Origin: an uncultured Lachnospiraceae bacterium
GTDB taxonomy: Bacteria; Bacillota; Clostridia; Lachnospirales; Lachnospiraceae
NCBI GenBank assembly: GCA_902788555.1
Contig: CADAKQ010000015.1
Span: forward strand, 1-64,000
DNA length: 64,000 nucleotides
Direction of reading: 5' to 3'
Under the pieces are notes generated by a model. The model did not search any database, had not been told where the DNA came from, and saw only the letters and a program-made list of their open reading frames with translations. A program made the translations under genes and the position numbers. This document shows positions 18,468 through 26,849 of the stretch, piece after piece (within the stretch, counting starts at the first letter, position 1; every line of letters starts with the position of its first letter).

Positions 18468-20153
18468 CTACTTATGCCTCGCTTTTATCAGTTTTATCTT
18501 TGCTTTTTTTTGAAAGAAAGACACACCGTAACAAAGTATCTGCTCATAACCTTCTATTCCCTTAGCATATTTTTCATCTTTAATTTGTTTTATTGCCTTA
18601 TCGCAATCCTTTTCCATATCGGCATCGTTATCTGATTTCTTTGCCTCTATGATAATTGCCCTTCTGTTTTTTCTATCCTTCAAAAATATATCAGGTCTTC
18701 CAAGCCCTTTTTCCTTATTTGACTCGACACTGTATCCTCTTCCCACAAATACTCCGGCAAGAAACGCATGGTAATAATCTTCATGATAATCGTTGTAACT
18801 GATAGTTTCCCATAAAAGTTCAGACAATATTTCTGATGCCCGCTCTTCATTTCCATCCCATAAGGTATCTAAAAGCTCATTTATAGAATCAGTATTTACT
18901 GTTTCAGTAAAAAAATTAGCTACCGCATCTTCAAATATTGATGAAATCTCTTTATTTGGAATTTTCAGAACAACTGTATCATCGTTACTTTCGTCCGGTT
19001 TTGCCTTAGTTATATAGCCTGTCATCAAAAGAACACTCCAAAGGTTATCCTCTGATGAGTGAAGAGTATCATATGTTAACTCATCCGTGATTGTCTGTGT
19101 AATAGTTCCACCATTTAGAAGAGTTTCAAATTTGTCTGCAACATCAAAATCTGTTCGTTTTACAAAAGTTAGCAAAATGCCATTATGGCTGGTATTCTTC
19201 CAATAATTCTTAGGTCTTGCATTTCTTCGTTTTTTTAAAGCTGATAAATAATTTATAACATCCCATGGACAATATACATAGCTATTTCCAAATATATAGC
19301 CATCATACCACTCTTTGATAATATCAGCTTTTTCCTTACAATCTGCTGCCTCAAGGATTGCATCCACCTCATTTTCAGAAAAGCCAAAATAATTTGAAAA
19401 ATCCTCATCCAATACAGAATATGATGCAAAATTATTGGTACCTGTAAAGATGCTTTCTTTTGCAATACGAAGACATCCTGTAATTACCGCAAACTGTAGA
19501 AACTCATTATCTTTAAGAGCAGTACTCATAATACCCTTTATAACATCAAGCATCTTTGAATAGTACCCGTTTTTTGTAGCATCTTTCTCACTTGCTTTTG
19601 CAAGTGGCACATCGTACTCATCAATCAATAGAATAACTTTCTTTCCATAAACATCATTCATCATACGCATAATCGTCTTAAGAGAATTCTTAACATCTGC
19701 AGGTGTGCTTTTTTCTGATTGAAGTCTATCAAAGGCTTCACAATCATACTTATTGACTTGCTCAGAACTTGCTAAATAAGATAAATCCTTACTAATATCT
19801 GCAAGTCGAACCTTAAGCATTTCATATGCGCCATCAAAGGTTTCTCCCTCAACATCCTTAAAAGAAACAAATAGCACCGGATACTGATTCATCCATTTCT
19901 TACAGAAATCCACGTATTTCGTTATGGCAAGCCCTTCAAAAATACTTTCACTATTTTTCCGTATGCTGAAATAGTTTTCCATCATGCTCATCATAAGTGT
20001 CTTTCCAAACCTTCTCGGTCTGGTAAATAGCGAAACTTCATTATCAGTATCGTTAATAAGTTCATATATCAATTCCGTTTTATCAACATAGTAATTACCT
20101 GATTCCCTAAGCGCAGCAAAATCAGATTTTCCAACACCTACCCTAAAATCCAT
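18468..20153 (-). CDS. AAA-ATPase_like / PD-(D/E)XK nuclease-like protein
   Basis: 561 residues with the family's standard layout. The N-terminus (VGKSDFAALRESGNYYVDKT) leads to Walker A in FTRPRRFGKTLMMSMM and Walker B in VILLIDEYDVPLAKA (AAA-ATPase_like, PF09820). The C-terminus holds a PDDEXK_9 motif (PF08011): GRPDIFLKDR then AIIIEAKKS, with the D and E-x-K of a nuclease fold. These genes are multicopy in many gut Clostridia and Bacteroidetes; their function is not established, and defence or mobile-element roles have been suggested. Here it lies alone between two 52-bp repeats inside a polysaccharide locus. The gene appears intact, with GGAGG 10-11 nt before ATG. Confidence 0.9.
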   Translation of the reverse strand: MDFRVGVGKSDFAALRESGNYYVDKTELIYELINDTDNEVSLFTRPRRFGKTLMMSMMENYFSIRKNSESIFEGLAITKYVDFCKKWMNQYPVLFVSFKDVEGETFDGAYEMLKVRLADISKDLSYLASSEQVNKYDCEAFDRLQSEKSTPADVKNSLKTIMRMMNDVYGKKVILLIDEYDVPLAKASEKDATKNGYYSKMLDVIKGIMSTALKDNEFLQFAVITGCLRIAKESIFTGTNNFASYSVLDEDFSNYFGFSENEVDAILEAADCKEKADIIKEWYDGYIFGNSYVYCPWDVINYLSALKKRRNARPKNYWKNTSHNGILLTFVKRTDFDVADKFETLLNGGTITQTITDELTYDTLHSSEDNLWSVLLMTGYITKAKPDESNDDTVVLKIPNKEISSIFEDAVANFFTETVNTDSINELLDTLWDGNEERASEILSELLWETISYNDYHEDYYHAFLAGVFVGRGYSVESNKEKGLGRPDIFLKDRKNRRAIIIEAKKSDNDADMEKDCDKAIKQIKDEKYAKGIEGYEQILCYGVSFFQKKAKIKLIKARHK

Positions 20154-20175
20154 TTGTAAGCCGCCTCCTACAATA

Positions 20176-20196
20176 TAATTTCATGCTGTGAAATTA
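20176..20196. promoter_or_regulatory. Inverted repeat upstream of the ATPase gene
   Basis: Perfect 8-bp arms TAATTTCA / TGAAATTA around TGCTG, 22 bp before the ATPase start codon and inside the candidate cassette. It could be an operator or a small RNA hairpin; no T-tract follows. Confidence 0.5.
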
Positions 20197-20265
20197 TTAT
20201 GCAAAAATCTATCATTCACCAAGAACTGACTTTCCTAAATCAACATCTGCATCTTTGCTTTGCAC

Positions 20266-20317
20266 TATCTTCTACTCCACATGACTCACATTTTTCTCGC
20301 TCTTGCCTACAAACTTC
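20266..20317. repeat. 52-bp direct repeat, copy 2
   Basis: Matches 18360-18411 with three mismatches. It includes the true 3' end and TAG stop of the DUF4422 gene and, on the minus strand, a now useless GTGGAG ribosome site, which fits an ancestral DUF4422-licD2 junction. Confidence 0.85.
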
Positions 20318-21081
20318 CTCTTAAGAAATTTGCTGCCCTTCTTAATCCAATTTTCATTTTCCATAAATTCAACAGGAAGTTCTAAATAATCTATCATGTT
20401 GGTATCAATCCATACATCAAGAAGTCTTTCGGCAACAAAGCCGAATACCCTCTTGTCATTATCTGTATATTCGGATATGTCAAGGCGCTTTTCAAGTTCA
20501 AAAAGAATCCCAAACAGCCAGTCCATATATTCATTAAAACGGTCATACTTCATTATAAACATATTGAATCTGTGACCTTTGGTGCTTTCCATAACTGCAT
20601 TCCAGGAATCAAGACAATCCGGATATAATTCTTCTATTATTTCCTTAGTAGTATCAAGATCCTCAGCATGATGTGCATGAACATACTGGCTGTAATTTGT
20701 TTCTATATAATAATTTCTCGGTTTCGGGAGAATTACATCCACTCCGTGCTTTTCAAATTCGTAATCTATGAATTTTTTATTTGCAACCTTATCCCACTTG
20801 TTGCCCTTTCTCTTCATCACAAAATGTCTTCTGTAATGCGCAAGTCCGATATAATCAGCTTTAAGATTTTTCCATGCCCAGTATAATCCGGTTAATTCGC
20901 AAAATTCCGCATTCTTATCGGATATATTATCACCTGTATTATCCTTTACATATCCAAGGTCAAGCGGATTACCCTCTTCATCAGTCTTGCCCTCTGCTCC
21001 GACATGAAGCGGTACATACATCTCATCCTTAGGCATCTGATAATTCTTATGTGCAGCAATTATAACCTTAATATCCCTCAT
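20272..21081 (-). CDS. DUF4422 glycosyltransferase
   Basis: 269 residues. IKVIIAAHKNYQMP at the N-terminus, GDNISDKNAEFCELTGLYWA and YIGLAHYRRHF are the conserved blocks of DUF4422 (PF14393), a capsule-synthesis family with a GT-A-like fold that transfers galactofuranose or other sugars. It is cytoplasmic or membrane-associated. The C-terminal KFLKRKFVGKSEKNVSHVE is the part duplicated at the start of the long licD2 frame. It is 3 bp downstream of the epimerase stop, so they form one unit. Sugar specificity unknown. Confidence 0.85.
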   Translation of the reverse strand: MRDIKVIIAAHKNYQMPKDEMYVPLHVGAEGKTDEEGNPLDLGYVKDNTGDNISDKNAEFCELTGLYWAWKNLKADYIGLAHYRRHFVMKRKGNKWDKVANKKFIDYEFEKHGVDVILPKPRNYYIETNYSQYVHAHHAEDLDTTKEIIEELYPDCLDSWNAVMESTKGHRFNMFIMKYDRFNEYMDWLFGILFELEKRLDISEYTDNDKRVFGFVAERLLDVWIDTNMIDYLELPVEFMENENWIKKGSKFLKRKFVGKSEKNVSHVE

Positions 21082-21084
21082 TTA

Positions 21085-22089
21085 CTATTCCAATCCTTTT
21101 CTATCGCAATCTATATACCAGTCTCTTAATGCCTGTCCAAAAGTGTATTTGAATTTGAAGCCGCTTTCTGCAAGCTTCTTTCCACATATATTTGTCGATA
21201 CCATAAGCTTCTTAACACGCGCCGGATGAAGCCCGAGTTTCTTTCCACCTACAGGTCCAAGAACTGTCGCAGCACTCATAAGTAAAAAGCTTGGAACAAG
21301 CATTATATGTCTCTTCATACGGGTTGCTCTTTGCATAGTATTACATATCTGCTCTATGTTATATGCAGGCTCATATGTGCAGTTAAATATATCTGTTCCC
21401 GGAAATGAATTATCTATAAGACGATACTTCATGAACCTTACTAAATCCTTAACATATATGCAAGCCTTAATTGTGTCCTTTCTTCCCGGATAAAAGAAAT
21501 AATGCTTCTTCTGCCCCTTGTAAAGTCTTGTAAAATTACCATGCTCACCCTTTCCAAATACTACTCCCGGTCTTACTATGGTTAATTCTCTCTTTGGATT
21601 TTCTTTTTGCCATGCTGTATGAATTTTCTCAGCTACAAGCTTACTTATTCCGTAAGGAGTATTTGGTGTAGGCAGAGTATCCTCAGTCTTAAGCTCCTCT
21701 GCAGCTCCATATGGTGCTATAGAACTTGTAAAAAGTATCTTATTGATACCATGTTCATCTGCATAAGCAGTTACATTTTCAGCACCTTTTATGTTAGTCT
21801 CAAAATATTCATTATCGGCATGCCCCGGTGTTCTGTGTACTGCTGCAAGATTAAATATTATATCCTTATCCGTTATCTTAATATCCAAATCAAGAGGCTT
21901 TCTGACATCTGCTCTAATATACTCTACCCCTTCTATCTTTTCAACAACGCCCGGAACCACACCTTCTTCTCCCGGCATAACTATATCTATGTTATATATT
22001 TTGTCTCCATCTTTGATACATTCCGATTTAAGTAAATTTATAAGGTGTGTTCCTATAAACCCTGAACCGCCAAATATAATATAATTCAT
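21085..22089 (-). CDS. NAD-dependent epimerase/dehydratase (SDR)
   Basis: 334 residues from the ATG at 22087-22089, which has GGAG 7 nt upstream; an ATG 8 codons earlier has no ribosome site. The Rossmann motif is FGGSGFIGTHL, the NAD-contact segment is FNLAAVHRTPGH, and the catalytic pair is in PYGISKLVAEK (YxxxK) with an upstream SSIAPYG. Extended SDRs of this kind make or epimerise nucleotide-sugars. It feeds the locus's glycosyltransferases; the exact sugar cannot be told. The C-terminal half (HIMLVPSFLLMSAATVLGP) resembles members that reduce or epimerise lipid-linked or UDP-sugars. Confidence 0.87.
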   Translation of the reverse strand: MNYIIFGGSGFIGTHLINLLKSECIKDGDKIYNIDIVMPGEEGVVPGVVEKIEGVEYIRADVRKPLDLDIKITDKDIIFNLAAVHRTPGHADNEYFETNIKGAENVTAYADEHGINKILFTSSIAPYGAAEELKTEDTLPTPNTPYGISKLVAEKIHTAWQKENPKRELTIVRPGVVFGKGEHGNFTRLYKGQKKHYFFYPGRKDTIKACIYVKDLVRFMKYRLIDNSFPGTDIFNCTYEPAYNIEQICNTMQRATRMKRHIMLVPSFLLMSAATVLGPVGGKKLGLHPARVKKLMVSTNICGKKLAESGFKFKYTFGQALRDWYIDCDRKGLE

Positions 22090-22170
22090 CTTTTTTCTCC
22101 TGATTATTTGCATACACTTAAATATAGCATAGTTATTTTATCATAAGCAAATATTAATTGCAAGGATTCA

Positions 22171-22920
22171 CTATCTATAGTACACCACATACTCTCCCGC
22201 CGGCATACTGCTAAGATACCCATACTTTATAAGTACCTCTTCCTCAACAGGTTTATCCTTGGTGTTTACTATAAAATTATAACCATCTGCTGCCGCCGTT
22301 GAGAATACATATTCATAATTCGGTTCATCCAAGAAAAGCTCATAGAAGACATACCAGTATTTTTCATCAAGCTTATTTATATAGCCTTCAGCATTTCTTC
22401 CATACATAAGCTCTATATCTCCGTTATATTGCCTTGCCTCACTATACATATCATACGGAAGTACGCACCTCGGATGCTTGTCTATGGATAGTATGGCATC
22501 ACATACTTCCTCAGTATCCGCAGTAACCTTTTGAGGATTTTGAATCAGCTCAAAATTTTCCCTGTTATACATACATACTCCGGTTATAACAATTACAGAT
22601 ATGAAAGATGCAAGTAAAACCATCTTTACAGTTACCTTATTGCATCTTTTAATTATATCCGTCGCTGCATAAGCTATAATTATCGCATCCGGTATCATCC
22701 AAAACATACGCCAATAAACCATCCGGCTTAAAAGCTTTTGATATATAACAGGATTAAGTATACAGATTAGAATTACTATAATCGGAGAGATAACACTCCT
22801 TCTATCCTCTTTTTTACATACAAACAGATATATAGCCGCTGCAATCATTATACATACATAAACCATATCAGGATAATAAAGCTTTATCCAGTTGTACATC
22901 TCTTTAACAGACTCAACCAT
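22171..22920 (-). CDS. Membrane protein, likely C-terminal part of a split polytopic protein
   Basis: 249 residues from the ATG at 22918-22920, preceded by AGGTGA; a longer start at 22983 lies inside the neighbouring gene. Four to five hydrophobic segments are followed by a soluble C-terminal domain of about 110 residues (from MYNRENFELIQNPQ to the end). Its start lies 8 bp beyond the stop of the 22929-24008 membrane gene in a different frame. Together they look like one ~600-residue protein of the DUF6077 type seen in Clostridial polysaccharide loci, either naturally two subunits or split by a frameshift near 22920-22985. Function unknown. Confidence 0.6.
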   Translation of the reverse strand: MVESVKEMYNWIKLYYPDMVYVCIMIAAAIYLFVCKKEDRRSVISPIIVILICILNPVIYQKLLSRMVYWRMFWMIPDAIIIAYAATDIIKRCNKVTVKMVLLASFISVIVITGVCMYNRENFELIQNPQKVTADTEEVCDAILSIDKHPRCVLPYDMYSEARQYNGDIELMYGRNAEGYINKLDEKYWYVFYELFLDEPNYEYVFSTAAADGYNFIVNTKDKPVEEEVLIKYGYLSSMPAGEYVVYYR

Positions 22921-22928
22921 TTTATCAC

Positions 22929-24008
22929 CTACATCACATATGATATCCCTATATACACAACATTGATTATACACATAAGCCACAAAAATGCAGTTATCTT
23001 AAAGCTCTTCTTAATTATTCCGTAAGCAATCCCGAAGCATCCGAGCATAATACCGCAGATTATAACACCCATATTGCTAAGCAGGCACATTGCCATATCC
23101 GCTATAATAAGCATTATGTAGCTTTCTTTATTTTCATTTTTATATAACTCAAGGAAAAGCCACAGCATAACAGGTATACCTACTCCCGCAAGCGTGGCTT
23201 TTCCCTGCCACATTCTTGTCATTATAAATGTTTCCGATGCATAAAAGGAATGATATCCAAATATATTTAAAAGTATTGCAAAGCATACAAATATGCTTCT
23301 GTATAATATTTCCTTTCCAAAGAAATACTCTGATAGTATCCAATATATCACTCCAAGCATAATCATGATTACAGGCGAAAATATAGTATGCATCATTATA
23401 GATGGATAAATTCCTGTAAGCCTTGATATATACGCAATATATACTGCATCAGGTGATGTGACATCCTTATTCAGATCTCCAAGAAATGTGCTTATTTCCT
23501 TACCGGTATTTACATCCGTAAGCATCATCTTGTTAGTCCTTACAATATCCACCGCATTTACCACAAACCTTGAATCATCTGCATCCGTATGCTGAAGTAC
23601 GATACTTGCTACAACTATAAAAAGGACCATGAAAACCATAATGACAAACGAAACCATATCCAAAGTCTTCTCAGCCTTACCTTTCCCGTCTGACATATCC
23701 TTATATGTCAGACCGGTTACCATGGTCTTAAATCCTTTTCTTGCATTATGAGCTATTATACTGTACAAAAAGATTCCACCATAGAAAAATGAAAGAAGCA
23801 CCACTACAATTAAAAAAGACTGCTTCAAAAGAATAAGCGGCACTGCCACAAGCTGGCATATCGCCCACATGGTTATATGTCCTGTTATAAAGCATTTTGA
23901 CAAAGCATTGTCCTGTTTTAAAAAATAACAAATAGTATTACCTATGCATATAGGTAATACTATTAATAATAATATGCTCAGAAAAATATTTATAACATTT
24001 AAGTCCAT
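22929..24008 (-). CDS. Polytopic membrane protein (DUF6077-like N-terminal part)
   Basis: 359 residues with about ten hydrophobic segments and an external loop containing HTDADDSRFVVNAVDIVRTN and DVTSPDAVYIAYISRLTG. The acidic loop (DADD) after TM5-6 resembles GT-C-type enzymes. It ends in VVYIGISYVM just before the next ORF opens in another frame, so it may be the N-terminal part of a longer protein. It starts 17 bp downstream of the zinc-ribbon gene. I recognise the family only loosely (DUF6077-type, from memory); a lipid-sugar transferase or polymerase role is possible. Confidence 0.6.
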   Translation of the reverse strand: MDLNVINIFLSILLLIVLPICIGNTICYFLKQDNALSKCFITGHITMWAICQLVAVPLILLKQSFLIVVVLLSFFYGGIFLYSIIAHNARKGFKTMVTGLTYKDMSDGKGKAEKTLDMVSFVIMVFMVLFIVVASIVLQHTDADDSRFVVNAVDIVRTNKMMLTDVNTGKEISTFLGDLNKDVTSPDAVYIAYISRLTGIYPSIMMHTIFSPVIMIMLGVIYWILSEYFFGKEILYRSIFVCFAILLNIFGYHSFYASETFIMTRMWQGKATLAGVGIPVMLWLFLELYKNENKESYIMLIIADMAMCLLSNMGVIICGIMLGCFGIAYGIIKKSFKITAFLWLMCIINVVYIGISYVM

Positions 24009-24025
24009 AAAATCACCGTATAATT

Positions 24026-24286
24026 TTAAATATAGAATTCTATAGGATCAATGTCCTCGCCGTCATTATTATCATTGCCTTTTTTGTCTTCTTCCAATCC
24101 AAACTTTTTAATTTTCATTTCCTTTTCGATGTATTCCTTTCTCTCATCAAGGTCAAGCTCCACAAATTCCTCAAACGGCATATTGAGCTTCAATGTTTCC
24201 TTGCCGCACCATCTGCAATTTGTTTCCAATTCGAATTGAAAAAACATCGTTTTGTCGCATTTGTTACAATAATAAACCTTTAACAC
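24026..24286 (-). CDS. Small zinc-ribbon protein
   Basis: 86 residues from a GTG start (24284-24286), two bases after the sugar transferase stop. Two Cys pairs, YCNKCDK near the N-terminus and NCRWCGK about 18 residues later, form a likely zinc ribbon, followed by an acidic helix and an Asp/Asn-rich tail (DKKGNDNNDGEDIDP). No catalytic motif is visible. Its position between the initiating sugar transferase and a membrane enzyme suggests a small accessory or regulatory protein. No function is claimed. Confidence 0.65.
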   Translation of the reverse strand: MLKVYYCNKCDKTMFFQFELETNCRWCGKETLKLNMPFEEFVELDLDERKEYIEKEMKIKKFGLEEDKKGNDNNDGEDIDPIEFYI

Positions 24287-24288
24287 TT

Positions 24289-25692
24289 TTACACCGAACC
24301 CTCTCGTTTAAACACAACAGCTACGGTTTTAAGTATTATCTTTAAATCATAGCTAATACTAAAGTTCCTTATGTATTCATTGTCAAGTCGTACTACCTCT
24401 TCAAAATCCGTAATGTCACTTCTTCCGGATACCTGCCAGAGCCCTGTAAGTCCCGGTTTAATGGCCAATCTGCTCTTATGGTGAGCATCATACTGCTTGA
24501 ATTCATCTACTGTAGGAGGTCTTGTACCGACCAGGCTCATATCGCCCTTAAATATGTTGATAAACTGTGGGAACTCATCGAGACTGGTCTTTCTTATGAA
24601 TTTTCCGATAGGTGTTATACGCGGATCGTCATCCATCTTAAACATAAGACCTGTCATCTTATTTTGCTCCATAAGCTCTTTCTTTCGTTCCTCGGCATCC
24701 ATATACATGGATCTGAACTTGTATATCTTGAATTTTCTTCCGTTCTTACCTACTCTCTCCTGCTTGAAAAATATAGGTCCCGGTGATTGATGATATATAA
24801 TCGGTCCGAGTATTACAAAAAGTATGCCTGTAGCTATAATACCCGGGATGGATACCACTATATCCATAAGTCTCTTTATAACCTTTTGTTTAAAGGACAT
24901 AAAGCTTATGCTGGTTGTAATTACAGTGTAGTCGTTTATATTTTCAAGTGTCGGATTAGGTACCTTAGGGATTATCCTGTTTACGCTTATATGCACCATA
25001 ACACCCATCGATAAAAACTTATCCGTAATGGTACCAAGTCCCTCATCACCGCTTCCGATAAATACCTCATCTATAACATGTTCCTTGACATAGTCATACA
25101 TGGTGTCCACATTGGCAACAACCGGTATATCCTCTATCTTATCGCCCTGCATATCCTTATCAATCACTACAAGGCCCTTTACAAAAAATGAACTGTAGTT
25201 GTATGTTTGAAGACCTTCGATTAACTTTTTTGCATGAGCAAAATCCGTTATCAGAAGCATGCAGGAAAGCTTTCCGGTTTTTATATTGACCTTGCAGAGA
25301 TAGCTCTTTCTTAAGCTCCTTATGATATACATTAAAATCGTATTTATGGCAAAGAAAAGACCAATCACTATACGTGAATATTCCGCTGACTGCTTACTGA
25401 AAAAGAGTATCATAAGTACCACGGCTAAAAGTTCAAGATTGTAGATAATAACTGCTCTTAATTCCTTCCAATAACCCCTTCTTAAGATACCGGAATAACC
25501 TTCGGTAAAAAACACTATCGCAACATGTGCAAGTATGATAAGTCCGTTTATCAAAGTATAACCGTCTGAAAATCTGCTTCCGTCAGTACCGAGCCTGATT
25601 AAAAAAGCGAGCAGAAAGGATGCCTCGACACACAAAAGGTCGAGAACAATAAAGTCTATATGCTTACTTCTGCTGGTTTTCTTTCCTGTCAT
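24289..25692 (-). CDS. Polyprenyl-phosphate sugar-1-phosphate transferase (initiating)
   Basis: 467 residues. Five N-terminal hydrophobic helices and a CoA-binding-like middle domain are followed by the Bac_transf catalytic domain (from about residue 270): FFKQERVGKNGRKFKIYKFR, SLDEFPQFINIFKGDMSLVG, TRPPTVDEF and KPGLTGLWQVSGRSD. These are the conserved blocks of WbaP/CpsE-type enzymes that load the first sugar phosphate onto undecaprenyl phosphate at the inner membrane face. It is the priming enzyme for at least one polymer of this locus and starts a run of minus-strand genes. The Arg and Asp residues of the catalytic KFRSM..DAEER region are intact. Confidence 0.93.
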   Translation of the reverse strand: MTGKKTSRSKHIDFIVLDLLCVEASFLLAFLIRLGTDGSRFSDGYTLINGLIILAHVAIVFFTEGYSGILRRGYWKELRAVIIYNLELLAVVLMILFFSKQSAEYSRIVIGLFFAINTILMYIIRSLRKSYLCKVNIKTGKLSCMLLITDFAHAKKLIEGLQTYNYSSFFVKGLVVIDKDMQGDKIEDIPVVANVDTMYDYVKEHVIDEVFIGSGDEGLGTITDKFLSMGVMVHISVNRIIPKVPNPTLENINDYTVITTSISFMSFKQKVIKRLMDIVVSIPGIIATGILFVILGPIIYHQSPGPIFFKQERVGKNGRKFKIYKFRSMYMDAEERKKELMEQNKMTGLMFKMDDDPRITPIGKFIRKTSLDEFPQFINIFKGDMSLVGTRPPTVDEFKQYDAHHKSRLAIKPGLTGLWQVSGRSDITDFEEVVRLDNEYIRNFSISYDLKIILKTVAVVFKREGSV

Positions 25693-25799
25693 TTTCTTTA
25701 GCTTCTCCTAAGTCATCCATCGGTATTTAAACATATTTCTATCTACTGAATATTATTTTATAACAAATATTTCGATATGTCTATTGGTTAAATATTCTT

Positions 25800-26822
25800 T
25801 TACTTTTTTGATGCAAATAACATCTTGACCTTTTTATCCGCATAGACCAAAAGCCATGATGTCCATGCCACAAGAACTATGCATAAAAGCATCATAATAC
25901 AGTTTTCCAAAAGCCCAAGCACTCTTCCTCCGAAATGGTAGCATATCTCCTGTATTATAAAATGATGTGTTAAAAATACCGCATAGCCGTATGCGCCTAC
26001 CTTTTTACATACGTTAAAAAAAGCATCCCATTTTATATAACCGCATATCCATACTATCCATAAAAATGCACTTATTCCGACCAAAGTATTTTTATAGACA
26101 ACCTCCACCCGGGATAAATCCATGAACCACTCGAGTAAAAGAAGTATCGTACATATAATTCCAACAGGGAGCTTAACCCTCTTAAAATATTTAACAAAGT
26201 ACATTCCAAAAGCAAATTCAGGTACTCTGAATAAAAAGAAATTTCCTGAAGGTATCTTTCCGTGGTAGATTCTTATTCCCACAAAATAAACGGCGATAAT
26301 GATAACCGCTGTTATATACGGATGCTTTTCGATTCCCCATTTCAATATCGGGAAAAGCACATATAGCAAAAGAAGACAGCCTAAGAACCATTCTCCCAGA
26401 AGGTAAAAGGTCTGATCCAGCCAGTTAAAATATCCGTCCATGCCGATTACGGTATAAATAATCTTCCATCTCGGTATTATGTTGAAAAATCCCTTATTTT
26501 TGTAAAAAAGGTATAAAAATGCCGTAAGCCATGCCATCCAGTACATCGGAAATATACCTAAAAATCTCTTTTTTATAAAAAGCTTCAAATCAAGCTTACC
26601 GTCGTAGGTATACATCAGTGATACTCCGGAAAGGATAAAAAATATCGCCACTCCAAAGCTGCCGAGATATATTGAAAAGAATTCATCCGGCATGAACTTA
26701 TTCGGATATGTTATGCCTGCGTATTCCTGTGAACGTGTATAATGGCACACTACAACCGGAACCATGGCAAGCACTCTTAACACATCAACATATTTTAATC
26801 TCTCTTTTTTTACGTTACCCAT
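25800..26822 (-). CDS. Acyltransferase family 3 membrane protein
   Basis: 340 residues, about ten hydrophobic segments. RLKYVDVLRVLAMVPVVVCH carries the family's N-terminal Arg and His, and FGVAIFFILSGVSLMYTY is the second-helix signature. Likely an O-acyltransferase acting on the exported glycan or on peptidoglycan; the gene directly upstream (27 bp) encodes a peptidoglycan amidase, which makes wall acylation a possibility. Third member of this family in the window. Followed by 107 bp before the sugar transferase start. Confidence 0.86.
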   Translation of the reverse strand: MGNVKKERLKYVDVLRVLAMVPVVVCHYTRSQEYAGITYPNKFMPDEFFSIYLGSFGVAIFFILSGVSLMYTYDGKLDLKLFIKKRFLGIFPMYWMAWLTAFLYLFYKNKGFFNIIPRWKIIYTVIGMDGYFNWLDQTFYLLGEWFLGCLLLLYVLFPILKWGIEKHPYITAVIIIAVYFVGIRIYHGKIPSGNFFLFRVPEFAFGMYFVKYFKRVKLPVGIICTILLLLEWFMDLSRVEVVYKNTLVGISAFLWIVWICGYIKWDAFFNVCKKVGAYGYAVFLTHHFIIQEICYHFGGRVLGLLENCIMMLLCIVLVAWTSWLLVYADKKVKMLFASKK

Positions 26823-26849
26823 TGAAACCTCTTCCTGTCACCGGCTCTT

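Larger units (their letters stand above)
18412..20265 (-). other. Candidate inserted cassette between direct repeats
   Basis: About 1.85 kb between the two 52-bp repeats, holding a single gene (the AAA-ATPase/PD-(D/E)XK protein) and short flanks. It separates DUF4422 and licD2, which the repeat shows were once adjacent. No transposase and no terminal inverted repeats are seen. It may have come by homologous recombination or as a passenger gene. Confidence 0.55.

Noticed and set aside
18412-20265. Insertion sequence or transposon
   Set aside because: There is no transposase or integrase and no terminal inverted repeats; only direct repeats and one ATPase/nuclease-like gene, so it is listed as a candidate cassette.
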